Counted from the first letter of the stretch, positions 32,447-42,282 are shown. The stretch: 64,000 nt of DNA from Streptomyces sp. LaPpAH-108 (GCF_000373625.1 NZ_KB891988.1:532053-596052); one strand, 5' to 3'. Notes: generated from the letters alone by a model not told the origin. Made by a program: numbers and translations.

Positions 32447-33229
32447 TCAGTGGACCTCGTCCACCAGCACATCCAGCGCCCACGGCTTGCCGCCGCGACC
32501 CGGCGCCGCCGCCTCCACCTCGTACCCGAGATCCCGCAGCGCGACGACCAGCTCGGCCGGACCGGCGGGCGCGGCCCCGGCGGACAGCAGGGCGCGGACG
32601 ATCCGCCCCTTCGTCGCCTTGTTGAAGTGGCTGACCACCTTGCGGGTGGGCGCGTGCAGCACCCGTACGGTCGCGGTACGCCCCGCCACCTCGCCCTTCG
32701 GCTTCCACGCGGCGGCGTACGCGGCCGAGCGCAGATCGAGGACCAGCCCGGCACCGGCCGCCTCGGGCAGCGCCTCCGCCATCGGCGCCCGCCAGTGCGC
32801 GGCGAGCGCGCCGAGGCCGGGGAGCTTCACGCCCATCGAGCAGCGGTAGGAGGGGATGCGGTCGGTGACGCCGAGGGCGCCCCACAGGCCGGAGAAGACC
32901 AGCAGCGAGCGGGCCGCGCGCCGCTTGGCGGCGGGGTCGAGCGAGGCCAGGCCGAGCGCGTCGTAGAGGACCCCGGTGTAGATCTCCCCGGCGGGCCGGG
33001 CCCCCGCGGACAGCAGCTCCGCGTTCTTCGCGACCTCCCCGCGCAGCCCCTCGCTCAGGCCCAGCACCTCGCGCGCCTTCTCCGTGTCCCCGGCGCACAG
33101 CTCGACCAGCTCGTCGAGCACGGCCCGCCGCGCGTCGGTGAGTCCGGGCAGGGACAGCGACTCCAGGTTCAGCGGGGCGCCACGGCCCGAGGACGCCTTA
33201 CCCTCCGAGGGCGGCAGCAGGACAAGCAC
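32447..33229 (-). CDS. yaaA: YaaA-family peroxide-stress / DNA-binding protein (DUF328)
   Basis: The 260-residue protein begins VLVLLPPSEGKA. It contains AGARPAGEIYTGVLYDAL, LVFSGLWGALGVTDRIPSYR and VSHFNKATKGRIVRALL, the hallmarks of YaaA/DUF328. Members limit oxidative damage by lowering free iron, and some bind DNA. GTG at 33229 follows AAGGAG at ideal spacing; the longer frame to 33502 runs into the RNase P RNA gene and is wrong. It is divergent from rnpB with about 75 bases between. Confidence 0.88.
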   Translation of the reverse strand: MLVLLPPSEGKASSGRGAPLNLESLSLPGLTDARRAVLDELVELCAGDTEKAREVLGLSEGLRGEVAKNAELLSAGARPAGEIYTGVLYDALGLASLDPAAKRRAARSLLVFSGLWGALGVTDRIPSYRCSMGVKLPGLGALAAHWRAPMAEALPEAAGAGLVLDLRSAAYAAAWKPKGEVAGRTATVRVLHAPTRKVVSHFNKATKGRIVRALLSAGAAPAGPAELVVALRDLGYEVEAAAPGRGGKPWALDVLVDEVH

Positions 33230-33303
33230 GGGTACTCCTTCATCTCGCCTCCGCGCCAGCGTACGGGGCAGCCGCGCGGGTCGGCTCCGGCCCTCGGGCC
33301 CGG

Positions 33304-33309
33304 TAGCAT
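33304..33309 (+). promoter_or_regulatory. -10 element of the RNase P RNA gene
   Basis: TAGCAT lies about 10 bases ahead of the inferred 5' end of RNase P RNA. No clear -35 hexamer is seen in the GC-rich segment upstream. Confidence 0.5.
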
Positions 33310-33318
33310 GGTCGGCAC

Positions 33319-33732
33319 GGCAGACGAGCCGGGCGGACGGCCGCGTGGAGCCCTTACGGGCTTCCCGAGGAACGTCCGGACTCCACAGGGCAGGGTGGTG
33401 GCTAACGGCCACCCGAGGCGACTCGCGGGACAGTGCCACAGAAAACAGACCGCCGGGGACCTCGGTCCTCGGTAAGGGTGAAACGGTGGTGTAAGAGACC
33501 ACCAGTGCCCAGGGTGACCTGGGCAGCTAGGTAAACCCCACCCGGAGCAAGGTCAAAAGGAGCGCCGTGAAAAGCGCTCTGCGCGGACGATCGAGGGCTG
33601 CCCGCCCGAGTCCGCGGGTAGACCGCACGAGGCCGGCGGCAACGCCGGTCCTAGATGGATGGCCGTCTCCCGGCCGGCCGCGAGGCCGCCCGGCGACAAA
33701 ATCCGGCGTACAGCCCGACTCGTCTGCCGCCC
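33319..33732 (+). ncRNA. rnpB: RNase P RNA, class A
   Basis: The catalytic RNA of RNase P matures the 5' ends of tRNAs. Conserved pieces appear in order: GAGGAACGTCCGGACTCC with ACAGGGCAGGGTGGTGGCTA (P3/P4 5' side), ACAGTGCCACAGAAAACAGA, GTAAGGGTGAAACGGTGGTG with TAAGAGACCACCAG, and near the 3' end GATGGATGG with ACAAAATCCGGCGTACAG. The ends pair: CAGACGAGCCGGGCG at 33321 with CGCCCGACTCGTCTG-like sequence ending near 33727 (stem P1). A length of about 414 nt is normal for Streptomyces. Several apparent reading frames inside are not genes. Confidence 0.96.
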
Positions 33733-33760
33733 CCATGCGCGCGAAGCGAGGGCCCCCGGC

Positions 33761-34084
33761 TCACCCCTCCGCCGTCTCCCCGCTCACCCACGCCAGATAC
33801 GCCCCGCTGCCCCGTACGACGGGCAGGGCGATGATCTCCGGGGTGTCGTAGTCGTGCGCGGCCAGGAGGTACGACTCCAGGGCCTCGTAGCGGTCGGCCG
33901 TCGTCTTGAAGTGGATGCGCCACTCCTGGTCCGAGTGGATCTCGCCCTCCCAGCGGTAGACGCTGGTGACCGGGCCGTCGATCTGGGCGCAGGCGGCGAG
34001 GCGGGACTCCACGGCGCCGGTGGCCAGGGTCTGGGCCTTGGCGGGGGTGTCGGTGGTGGTGAGGACGGTCAGGTGCTCGGACAC
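33761..34084 (-). CDS. cutA: CutA-family divalent cation tolerance protein
   Basis: The 107-residue protein has the full CutA1 pattern: VLTTTDTPAKAQTLATGAVE, SRLAACAQIDGPVTSVYRWE and GEIHSDQEWRIHFKTTADRY, then HDYDTPEIIALPVVRGSGAY. CutA forms ferredoxin-like trimers and is linked to copper tolerance, though its exact role is unsettled. GTG at 34084 follows AAGGAGACGCG. It converges on rnpB with about 30 bases between. Confidence 0.92.
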   Translation of the reverse strand: MSEHLTVLTTTDTPAKAQTLATGAVESRLAACAQIDGPVTSVYRWEGEIHSDQEWRIHFKTTADRYEALESYLLAAHDYDTPEIIALPVVRGSGAYLAWVSGETAEG

Positions 34085-34132
34085 GGCGCGTCTCCTTCGT
34101 GCGGTCTGCGAGGACCGTACCCGGAGCGCCGC

Positions 34133-34678
<546 letters not shown>

Positions 34679-34687
34679 GATGACTCC

Positions 34688-34837
34688 CCTACGGGTTCCG
34701 CCTACGGGTTCCGCGTGGCTTCCACCGTTCCACCGTCGCAGGCCGCCGGGCGCCGGGCCTGCCGGGGCGGGCGTTCGAGTGGAGGCGGCCGTGACGGTGA
34801 CGCGCCGGGCCGAGCTTCACGCGCCGGGCCGATCTTC
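34688..34837. repeat. Two small tandem duplications in an intergenic region
   Basis: CCTACGGGTTCCG is repeated back to back at 34688-34700 and 34701-34713. A 19-base unit, ACGCGCCGGGCCGAGCTTC, is repeated with one change at 34800-34818 and 34819-34837. Both lie in the 220-bp control region between doxX-like and carboxypeptidase genes. Confidence 0.75.
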
Positions 34838-34898
34838 ATAAGAGAGCAAATTCCTGGGCCGGAACCCACCTCCCAGAGGGAAACGGCTGTTCGAGGCG

Positions 34899-36188
34899 GT
34901 GTACGGTCCCGGGGTGCGTGAATGTTCCCGGCTCAGCCGACGTGCCGTCCTCGGGCTCACAGCGGCGGCCCTTCCCGTTTCCCTGAGCGTCTCCCAGAGC
35001 GCAGCCCCCGCCTACGCCGCCGGGACCACCGGTGTCATCGGCGGTGAGCAGCTGGCCCGCAAGGGCGTCCAGGTGCGCGGCGCCGGAGCGGTGCCCAAGA
35101 AGCTCACCGCCCGCGCCTGGGTCGTCGCCGACGCCGACAGCGGAGAGGTCATCGCCTCGTACAACGCGCACCGGCACCTCGCCCCCGCCTCCACCCTGAA
35201 GATGCTGTTCGCGGACACGGTGCTGAAGAAGTTCGACCGCGCCCAGCGCTACCAGGTCACCGACGCCGACCTCGCCGACATACCGGCCGGTTCCAGCCTC
35301 GTCGGCATCAAGCCCGGCATCACCTACACCGTCGAACAGCTCTGGCAGGGCGTCTTCCTGCGCTCCGGCAACGACGCCGTCCACGTCCTCTCCCACATGA
35401 ATGGCGGCATCGACAGGACCGTCGCCGAGATGCAGGAGCGTGCCGAGTATCTGCACGCCCTCGACACCCACGTGGTCAGCCCCGACGGCTTCGACCACAA
35501 GGGCCAGATCTCCTCGGCGTACGACCTCACGCTGTTCGCCCGTCAGGGCCTCAAGGACGCCGACTTCCGCGCCTACTGCGGCACACGCACCGCCGACTTC
35601 CCGGCGGGCGGCAAGAAGACCTTCCAGATCCAGAACACCGACCGCCTGCTCACCGGCGCGTGGGGGCTGACCCCGTACGAGGGCCTGATAGGCGTCAAGA
35701 ACGGCTACACCAGCCACGCGGGCAACACCTTCACCGGCGCCGCCACCCGGCGCGGTCGCACCCTCCTGGTCACCGTGATGCACCCCGCCGAGGGCAGTAA
35801 CGCGGTCTACGAGCAGACCGCCGCACTGCTCGACTGGGGCTTCACGCACGGGAGTTCGGCCCGTGCGATCGGCACGCTCGTCGAGCCGGGCGTCCCCGCG
35901 ACCTCCCGTCCGGCGCCCCCGGGCGGCAAGGGCCCGGCGGCGGACCGCGCGTCGGCGGCGGGCGCGAAGGGCCCCTCCGGCGTACGGATCACCGAGGGGG
36001 CGGCGCTCACGGCGCTGCTGGTCGGTGGCGGCACGTGGGCCGCGCTGCGGAGGCGACGCGGTCGTACGGCGTCGGCGTCGGCGGCGGCCGGTGCCGGGGA
36101 CGCGGCGAGCGGGGCGAGCGCGGCTGCGGCTGCCGAGTCCGCGCCCGCGCCGCAGGAGACGGAGTCCGGAGGGCGGCACCGCCGCTGA
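34899..36188 (+). CDS. D-alanyl-D-alanine carboxypeptidase (penicillin-binding protein, S11/S13 type)
   Basis: The 429-residue protein has an N-terminal export signal with twin arginine (SRLSRRAVLGLTAAALPVS). The catalytic domain has the three active-site motifs: S98-T-L-K101 (PASTLKML), S156-G-N158 (LRSGNDAV) and K267-N-G269 (VKNGYTSHAGN), the last being K-N-G instead of the usual K-T-G or K-S-G. A Pro/Ala linker and a C-terminal membrane helix (GAALTALLVGGGTWAAL) anchor it, followed by an Ala-rich tail. It trims the terminal D-Ala of peptidoglycan stem peptides. GTG 34899 is used; GTG 34914 is an alternative. Confidence 0.87.
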   Translation: MYGPGVRECSRLSRRAVLGLTAAALPVSLSVSQSAAPAYAAGTTGVIGGEQLARKGVQVRGAGAVPKKLTARAWVVADADSGEVIASYNAHRHLAPASTLKMLFADTVLKKFDRAQRYQVTDADLADIPAGSSLVGIKPGITYTVEQLWQGVFLRSGNDAVHVLSHMNGGIDRTVAEMQERAEYLHALDTHVVSPDGFDHKGQISSAYDLTLFARQGLKDADFRAYCGTRTADFPAGGKKTFQIQNTDRLLTGAWGLTPYEGLIGVKNGYTSHAGNTFTGAATRRGRTLLVTVMHPAEGSNAVYEQTAALLDWGFTHGSSARAIGTLVEPGVPATSRPAPPGGKGPAADRASAAGAKGPSGVRITEGAALTALLVGGGTWAALRRRRGRTASASAAAGAGDAASGASAAAAAESAPAPQETESGGRHRR

Positions 36189-36302
36189 ACGGCGCGTACC
36201 CCGGCGACGCCCCCCGGCCGACCCGACCCCGACCCCCGCACTCCCCGGAGCTGAGACCATGGATGCCCTCCGGGGTCGCCCGGGAGTCCGAGGAGGGGAC
36301 AC

Positions 36303-37706
36303 ATGACCGAGCACACGGCGGCGCCGGGGACACGGCACGCCTCCAGCAGCGCCGCACTCGTCCAGGGCGGCCGAGGGAGCCGGATGCTCGTCACCTTCCT
36401 GCTCGGCGCGCTGACCGCCACCACCCCGCTGGCGATGGACATGTACCTGCCGTCCCTGCCGGAGGTCACCCGCGCCCTGCACGCCCCCGCCGCGACCGTG
36501 CAGCTCACGCTCACCGCGTGCCTGGCCGGGATGGCGCTCGGGCAGCTGGTCGTCGGGCCGATGAGCGACCGCTGGGGGCGGCGCCGCCCGCTGCTCACCG
36601 GGCTCGCGGTCTACCTCGTCGCCACCGCGCTGTGCGCGTTCGCGCCCGACGTGGAGACCCTGGTCGCCTTCCGGCTCGCGCAGGGCCTCGCGGGCGCGGC
36701 CGGGATCGTCATCGCGCGGGCGGTCGTACGCGATCTCTACGACGGTGTCGCCATGGCCCGCTTCTTCTCCACCCTGATGCTGATCTCCGGCACCGCGCCG
36801 ATCGTGGCGCCGCTGATCGGCGGGCAGATCCTGCGGTTCACCGACTGGCGGGGCGTGTTCGTCGTGCTGACCGGCATCGGGGTCGTCCTCACCGCGCTGG
36901 TGTGGTGGCGGCTGCCCGAGACGCTGGCACCCGCCGAACGGCACCGGGGCGGGGTGGGGGAGTCCCTGCGCACGATGCGCGGGCTCCTGGCCGACCTGCC
37001 CTTCACCGGGTACATGCTCGCGGGCGGCTTCGCCTTCGCCGCGCTGTTCGCCTACGTCTCCGCCTCGCCCTTCGTCGTCCAGGAGGTCTACGGCGCCTCC
37101 CCGCAGACCTTCAGCCTGCTCTTCGGGCTCAACTCGGTGGGCCTGGTGACCGCCGGGCAGATCAACGGCAAGCTGCTGGTCGGACGGGTCCGCCTGGACC
37201 GGGTGTTCGCCACCGGGCTCGCGGTGATCGTGCTCGCCGCGACCGCGCTGCTGCTGATGTCCACCGGGGTCTTCGGGCGGGTGGGCCTCGCGCCCGTCGC
37301 CGCCGCGCTGTTCGTGCTGATGTCCGCGATGGGCTTCACCCTGCCCAACGCCCAGTCCCTCGCCCTGCTGCGGACCCGGCACGCGGCCGGGTCCGGCTCG
37401 GCGCTGCTCGGCACGTCGTCGTTCCTCATCGGAGCGGTCGCGTCCCCGCTGGTCGGGATCGCGGGGGAGCGGACGGCCGTGCCGATGGCGGTCGTGCAGC
37501 TGGCGGGGGCGCTCGTCGCTGCCGCGTGCTTCGTGGGGCTGGTACGGCCCTGGCGGACGGCCGAGGCGAGGCTCACGGAGCCGAGGACGGCCGAGGCGAA
37601 GCCTGCCGAGGTGACGACGGCCGCCGAGGTGACGGCCGCCGAGGTGACGCCCGCCCACGCGAACCCCGCCGACACGACCACGCACCCGAAGGGAGCGGAC
37701 AGCTGA
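36303..37706 (+). CDS. Bcr/CflA-family MFS drug exporter
   Basis: The 467-residue protein has 12 membrane segments. It has the family opening TPLAMDMYLPSLPEVTRAL, motif A GPMSDRWGRRRPLL and FRLAQGLAGAAGIVIARAVV. Bcr/CflA proteins expel drugs such as bicyclomycin and chloramphenicol by proton antiport. The last 40 residues are cytoplasmic and repetitive (TAEAKPAEVTTAAEVTAAEV), encoded by small tandem repeats with GCCGAGGTGACG. ATG 36303 follows GAGGAGGGGAC. The stop overlaps the start of the serine hydrolase (CTGA). Confidence 0.9.
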   Translation: MTEHTAAPGTRHASSSAALVQGGRGSRMLVTFLLGALTATTPLAMDMYLPSLPEVTRALHAPAATVQLTLTACLAGMALGQLVVGPMSDRWGRRRPLLTGLAVYLVATALCAFAPDVETLVAFRLAQGLAGAAGIVIARAVVRDLYDGVAMARFFSTLMLISGTAPIVAPLIGGQILRFTDWRGVFVVLTGIGVVLTALVWWRLPETLAPAERHRGGVGESLRTMRGLLADLPFTGYMLAGGFAFAALFAYVSASPFVVQEVYGASPQTFSLLFGLNSVGLVTAGQINGKLLVGRVRLDRVFATGLAVIVLAATALLLMSTGVFGRVGLAPVAAALFVLMSAMGFTLPNAQSLALLRTRHAAGSGSALLGTSSFLIGAVASPLVGIAGERTAVPMAVVQLAGALVAAACFVGLVRPWRTAEARLTEPRTAEAKPAEVTTAAEVTAAEVTPAHANPADTTTHPKGADS

Positions 37707-38833
37707 GCACCCCGAGACTGCGCACCGGCACCCCCGAGCGGGCCGGGCTCGACCCCGCCGAACTCGCCCTGCTCGAAGCCGAGTTGCGCACCCTCACCGA
37801 GGGGCCGCACCCCTGGGCTGCCGGTGCCGTCGCGGTGGCCGGGCGCGGTCCGGTGATCGCGGTGGCCGAGGCCACGGGCTGGGCGGTGCGCTACGCCTCG
37901 TACGACCCCGGAACCGGCGCGGGCGTCGAACTCCCGCCCACCGCACGGGTTCCGGCGACCGTGGACACGCCCTTCGACCTCGCCTCGCTCACCAAGCTGT
38001 TCACCTCCGTCGCCGCCGTGCAGCAGATCGAGCGCGGCACGCTGGGGATCGACGCCCGCATCGGCGCGTATCTCCCGGAGTTCACCGGAGTCGCCGAACA
38101 CGGCGTGACCGTACGGCAGTTGCTGACCCACACCTCGGGGCTGCGGCCCGGACTCCCGCTGTACGACTGCCCGGACGCCGCCGCGCGGCTGGCCCTGCTG
38201 CGCGCCGAGGCGCCGAGCGCGGAGCCCGGCCGCCCTCTCTACTCCGACCTCAACATGATCCTGCTCCAGTTCGTCCTGGAGCGGATCACCGGGCGCGGTC
38301 TGGACACCCTGATCGTGGACGGCATCACCCGCCCGCTCGGAATGACCGCGACCCGTTTCGGACCGTGCCCCGGCGCGGCGGCCACCGAGGACCAGCGGCG
38401 GCCCTGGGCCAGGGCGGACCGGGGGATGCTGCGGGGCGTGGTGCACGACGAGAACGCCTGGGCGCTCGGCGGCGTCGCGGGCCACGCGGGCCTCTTCTCC
38501 ACCGCCCCCGACCTCGCGGTCTTCTGCCGCGCCCTCCTGGCGGGCGGCGGCTACGGCCCCGCCCGCATCCTCGGCCCCGACTTCGTCGAACTCCTGCTGA
38601 CCGCCCCCGGGCTGGGCTTCGCCGTGGACCAGCCCTGGTTCATGGGCGACCTCTCGGGCCGAGGCGCCGCGGGCCACACCGGCTTCACGGGCACCTCCCT
38701 GGTCCTGGACCCCGCCACCGACACCTACCTCGTCCTCCTGGCCAACACGGTCCACCCCGTCCGCCGCCCACCCGCCAACACCCCCCGAGCGAGCCTCGCC
38801 ACCCACCTCTCCCACGCGATCCGCGACGCCTGA
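37703..38833 (+). CDS. Beta-lactamase-related serine hydrolase (class C fold), CTG start
   Basis: The 376-residue protein has S95-L-T-K98 (DLASLTKLF), followed by QLLTHTSGLRPGLP. RPLYSDLNMILLQFVLE has Y-S-D in place of Y-x-N, and GHTGFTGTSLVLDP has H-T-G in place of K-T-G. This is the pattern of esterase- and D-aminopeptidase-like relatives of class C beta-lactamases. No signal peptide is seen. The start must be CTG at 37703, overlapping the MFS stop (CTGA), with AAGGGAG seven bases upstream; no ATG or GTG fits. It is translationally coupled to the exporter. Confidence 0.83.
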   Translation: MSTPRLRTGTPERAGLDPAELALLEAELRTLTEGPHPWAAGAVAVAGRGPVIAVAEATGWAVRYASYDPGTGAGVELPPTARVPATVDTPFDLASLTKLFTSVAAVQQIERGTLGIDARIGAYLPEFTGVAEHGVTVRQLLTHTSGLRPGLPLYDCPDAAARLALLRAEAPSAEPGRPLYSDLNMILLQFVLERITGRGLDTLIVDGITRPLGMTATRFGPCPGAAATEDQRRPWARADRGMLRGVVHDENAWALGGVAGHAGLFSTAPDLAVFCRALLAGGGYGPARILGPDFVELLLTAPGLGFAVDQPWFMGDLSGRGAAGHTGFTGTSLVLDPATDTYLVLLANTVHPVRRPPANTPRASLATHLSHAIRDA

Positions 38834-39376
38834 CGCCGCGCCGAGACCGCGGCCGCGCACGGCGGCATCGACCCCGCCGTCCCGCCACGAGCGCCTGACG
38901 CACGGGTACGGCGTACGCCCCGCGCCGCGCTTCCCCCCCGACAGCCGTCCGGCTGTCGAGAGCCCCGGTCCCCGCCGTCGCCCACGGGGGCACGCGGCCG
39001 TAGCGAGGCCGTCTCCCCGCCCGTCGGCTGCGTCGGCCGCGTGGCCGGAGGGCGCCCGCCGCTCTGTCGATCACCCGCGCCGACCGTCCCGCCGCAGCGC
39101 GCCCGCAGTCCTCGGCCGCCACATGCGCCGACCGCATGGCCGCTCCGCGTCCCGCCCCCGGCGCACTCCCTCCGGCAGCCGCCCGGCCGCAGCGGTCCCG
39201 TCGCTCCCCCCCGGCGTGCCACTCGCGCCGACCTCTCAGCCGACCCGCGCACCCCCATCTACCCACCGCGCCGACACCCCCCGGCCGCAGCGCGCGTCCC
39301 CACCCCTGCCCACCACCTCCCGCCGCCCAACTGCGGCCCGCCCACCCCCGCACCCGCCACCTGCGACAATCGACAC
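38834..39376. other. Gene-free, low-complexity GC-rich interval
   Basis: I can support no gene in these 543 bases although several frames stay open, as expected at this G+C. The sequence is pyrimidine-rich on the plus strand, with recurring words such as CGGCCGCAGCG and GCGCCGAC. A hairpin, GACAGCC/GGCTGTC (38940-38957), may end the serine hydrolase transcript. GACAAT at 39365-39370 lies six bases before the next GTG and could be a -10 element of a leaderless mRNA. Confidence 0.6.
38940..38957 (+). terminator. Possible terminator hairpin
   Basis: GACAGCC (38940-38946) pairs with GGCTGTC (38951-38957) around GTCC, about 107 bases past the hydrolase stop. It lacks a T tract. Confidence 0.4.
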
Positions 39377-40369
39377 GTGAACGCCCCCACCTCCCCAGCC
39401 GAGACCCTGCGCGCCACCCTCGCGGGAGTGCTCGACGGGCTGCCGCCTCGGCAGGCGGCCACGGCCGTCGAGCGGTTGATCGCCAACTACCGGGGGGACA
39501 CCCCGACGAACGCGCCGATCCTGCGGGACCGGGCGGACGTGGCCGCGTACGCGGCTTATCGGATGCCCGCGACCTTCGAGGCCGTGCGGTCGGCGCTGGC
39601 CGCGTTCGCGGACGCCGTGCCGGAGTGGGTGCCCGGGAGCCATGTGGACATCGGGGGCGGGACGGGGGCCGCGACCTGGGCCGTCGCCGCGACCTGGGAC
39701 GGGGACCGGCCGGTCACCGTGCTGGACTGGGCCGAGCCCGCGCTCGCGCTTGGGCGGGAGATCGCCGCAGCCCACCCGGGCCTGGCCGGGGCGCGCTGGG
39801 AGCGGGCGCGGATCGGGGCCGCGCTCGACCTCGCCGACACCGACCTCGTCACCGTGTCGTACGTCCTCAACGAGCTGTCGGAGACCGACCGCGAAGCCCT
39901 GGTCGACGCCGCCGCAGGGGCCGCGCGGTCCGTGGTGATCGTGGAGGCGGGCACCCCGGCCGGGTACGAGCGGATCATCGAGGCCCGCGACCGGCTGATC
40001 GCGGCCGGGTTCCGCATCGCCGCGCCCTGCCCGCACAGCGCCCCCTGCCCGATCGTGCCCGGCACCGACTGGTGCCACTTCTCCGCCCGGGTCAGCCGCT
40101 CCTCGCTGCACCGGCAGGTCAAGGGCGGCTCGCTGGCGTACGAGGACGAGAAGTTCAGCTACGTCGCCGCCACCCGGCTGCCCGCCGAACCCGCCCTCAA
40201 CCGCATCGTCCGCCGCCCCCAGCTCCGCAAGGGACAGGTGCTGCTCGACCTGTGCGAGGCCGACGACCGCCTTGGCCGTACGACGGTCACCAAGCGGCAC
40301 GGCGATCTGTACAAGGCGGCCCGCGACGCCGAGTGGGGCGACGCCTGGCCCCCGTACGACCCCACCTGA
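39377..40369 (+). CDS. Rsm22-like small ribosomal subunit methyltransferase-family protein
   Basis: The 330-residue protein has a SAM-binding stretch HVDIGGGTGAATWAVAATWD and VTVLDWAEPALALG. LVTVSYVLNELSETDREALV follows, and then a Cys/His cluster CPHSAPCPIVPGTDWCHFSA that may bind a metal, a hallmark of the Rsm22 family. LPAEPALNRIVRRPQLRKGQ follows. Mitochondrial Rsm22 takes part in small-subunit assembly; the bacterial role is unproved. GTG 39377 has no evident ribosome site and lies just after a GACAAT hexamer, so translation may be leaderless. Confidence 0.85.
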   Translation: MNAPTSPAETLRATLAGVLDGLPPRQAATAVERLIANYRGDTPTNAPILRDRADVAAYAAYRMPATFEAVRSALAAFADAVPEWVPGSHVDIGGGTGAATWAVAATWDGDRPVTVLDWAEPALALGREIAAAHPGLAGARWERARIGAALDLADTDLVTVSYVLNELSETDREALVDAAAGAARSVVIVEAGTPAGYERIIEARDRLIAAGFRIAAPCPHSAPCPIVPGTDWCHFSARVSRSSLHRQVKGGSLAYEDEKFSYVAATRLPAEPALNRIVRRPQLRKGQVLLDLCEADDRLGRTTVTKRHGDLYKAARDAEWGDAWPPYDPT

Positions 40370-40537
40370 CGCGACCCGGCCGCAAACCTCGTAATCAGCG
40401 GGTAAAAGCAGGCAAATCACCTTGATTGTGAGGCATGTCTCGCCGGATTCCTTCACGTACGCGCTCCGGTCCCCCGGGGAGCTGGAAGATGGGACGATGA
40501 GACATGCTGTCCGCACCACAGCGATGCGAGGGGATGG

Positions 40538-41281
40538 ATGAGCGCGACGTTCGGCGGCCGGTCCGGCCGGCAGGGCAGGATCTCCCAGTGGCTGCGCGGA
40601 CGCCGGTCCAAGGAGACGTCCGCCGACGACGGCCGTGAGGCGCTGCTGCTCGCCGCCGCCGAGGCCGGACTGCCCCTCGCCCCCGCCGCGCACCCCGCCC
40701 CGGGCTACGGCTGTTCCTGCGACCGCGTCGGCTGTCCCACCCCCGGCCGCCACCCGGTGTCCTTCGCCTGGCAGACCCAGTCCACCACCGACCGCGCCCA
40801 GATCGAGCGCTGGGCCCGCAACCAGCCCGAGGCCAACTTCATCACCGCCACCGGCATGGTCCACGACGTCCTGGACGTCCCCCTGGCCGCCGGGCGCGAG
40901 GCCCTGGACCGGCTGCTCTCCACCGGCGTCGAGGTCGGCCCGGTCGCCGAGAGCGACGACGGCCGGATGCTGTTCTTCACCCTCACCCGGGGTACCCCCG
41001 AGGACGAGGACGAGTGGTGGCCCTGCGAACTGGACTGCCACCCCGAGACCATGGACGAACACCCCGGAATGCGCTGGCACTGCCGGGGCTCCTACGTCCT
41101 GATGCCCCCCGCCCGCCTCCCCGGCGGCGACGGCGACCGCCAGGTGCGCTGGGTACGCGGCCCCGAGCACCCGCTGCCCGAACCGCTGACCCTCCTCGAG
41201 GCGCTGACCGACGCCTGCGCCCGGCACGCGGGCACGGAGGAGGCCGACCACTCCACCGGCGCCTGGCCGCTACGGCACTGA
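40538..41281 (+). CDS. Primase-polymerase-like (bifunctional DNA primase/polymerase N-terminal domain) protein
   Basis: The 247-residue protein resembles the prim-pol domain seen in many Streptomyces. It has EALLLAAAEAGLPLAPAAHP, a Cys pair region YGCSCDRVGCPTPGRHPVSF, ERWARNQPEANFITATGMVH (substrate loop), DVLDVPLAAGREAL and WHCRGSYVLMPPARLPGGD. In true prim-pols an acidic pair sits in the 'DVDxxxG' position; here it reads DVLDVPLAAG, so catalytic activity is uncertain. ATG 40538 follows GAGGGGATGG. Nothing mobile is visible nearby. Confidence 0.75.
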   Translation: MSATFGGRSGRQGRISQWLRGRRSKETSADDGREALLLAAAEAGLPLAPAAHPAPGYGCSCDRVGCPTPGRHPVSFAWQTQSTTDRAQIERWARNQPEANFITATGMVHDVLDVPLAAGREALDRLLSTGVEVGPVAESDDGRMLFFTLTRGTPEDEDEWWPCELDCHPETMDEHPGMRWHCRGSYVLMPPARLPGGDGDRQVRWVRGPEHPLPEPLTLLEALTDACARHAGTEEADHSTGAWPLRH

Positions 41282-41298
41282 ACGACGGCCGGAAGCGG

Positions 41299-42282
41299 CT
41301 ACGCCCCGCGCGCCGAGGTCAGCCCCTGCACCCGCCCCAGCACCGACACCCGCCCGCTCCCGGCCGGGACCAGCGCGGTCTCGTTGGAGACGAACTCCAT
41401 CGTCAGGGACTGCTTGACCTCGCCCTTGGTCAGCGCCCGCACGTCCTGGTCGGTCACCGGCACCGAGGTGCCCGCCGCCGCGGTCTGCTTCTCGTAGTAC
41501 CGGGAGGCGAAGAAGACCAGCGCGCCGCCGTCCACCGTGCGCAGCGCGAGCGGCGCGTAGGCGCCCCGGTCCAGCGTCTCGTCGATGTACTGCCGCACCA
41601 GCCCCGGCTTGCGCGCCTGCTGCTGCCGTACGGTGCGCAGCCCGCTGGTGCTCGGGCCGTTCGCGAAGCTCGTGCCGCCGCTCTTCAGATACTCCGCGTA
41701 CTTACCGCTCAGCTCGCCCGGCGGCATGGCGAGCCCGGTGGCGTCGGCGGGCACCGCCTCCGCGAAACCGTCCGCGTCCTTCTTGAACTCCGGTACGGCG
41801 CCGGGCGCGAGCACGGTCAGATACGCCACCTGCCAGGGCGCGCCCATCGACTGACGGGTGAACACCAGCAGCCAGCGCGCCGAGCCGCCCTTGTTGCCGA
41901 GCGCGTCCGCGACGAACCAGCGCGGCCAGCCCGGCTTCTTCGGGATCGTGAACGTCGCGTCCGTCAGCTTCAGCGGGGTGTGCGCGGGGTTCCCGGACGG
42001 ATGGTTGGTGTGCCCCGCGCGCAGCCGGGCCGAGTCGATGTCGGCGAGGGCGCCGGTGACATGGTCCTCGTCCAGGGAGCTGTCGTAGGCCCGGTCGGCC
42101 TTGTTGTACGCCTCGGTGAACCGGGCCAGCGCCTGCGCGGCGTCGGTACGGGTGGCCGCGGGGATCATCGCGCGCTCGCCGTGCACCACCACGCAGCCGC
42201 TCGCCGTCAGCGACACGGCCGCGCTCAGCGCGCCCGCTATGACGGCCTTCCGCCCCCGGCGCCGAACCCGATTGCTGCCCAT
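41299..42282 (-). CDS. Putative lipoprotein (DUF8094-like)
   Basis: The 327-residue protein has a basic N-terminus, a hydrophobic stretch and lipobox LTASGC (Cys at about 30). It is then all soluble, with regions LARFTEAYNKADRAYDSS, FTIPKKPGWPRWFVADALGN and WLLVFTRQSMGAPWQVAYL. I see no catalytic motif. It converges on the primase-like gene with 17 bases between and lies downstream of efeU on the same strand (32-bp gap), so it may be read from the iron-regulated operon. Confidence 0.75.
   Translation of the reverse strand: MGSNRVRRRGRKAVIAGALSAAVSLTASGCVVVHGERAMIPAATRTDAAQALARFTEAYNKADRAYDSSLDEDHVTGALADIDSARLRAGHTNHPSGNPAHTPLKLTDATFTIPKKPGWPRWFVADALGNKGGSARWLLVFTRQSMGAPWQVAYLTVLAPGAVPEFKKDADGFAEAVPADATGLAMPPGELSGKYAEYLKSGGTSFANGPSTSGLRTVRQQQARKPGLVRQYIDETLDRGAYAPLALRTVDGGALVFFASRYYEKQTAAAGTSVPVTDQDVRALTKGEVKQSLTMEFVSNETALVPAGSGRVSVLGRVQGLTSARGA

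Noticed and set aside
33527..33736. Small minus-strand frame inside the RNase P RNA gene
   Set aside because: It lies within a conserved structural RNA and shows no protein family features.
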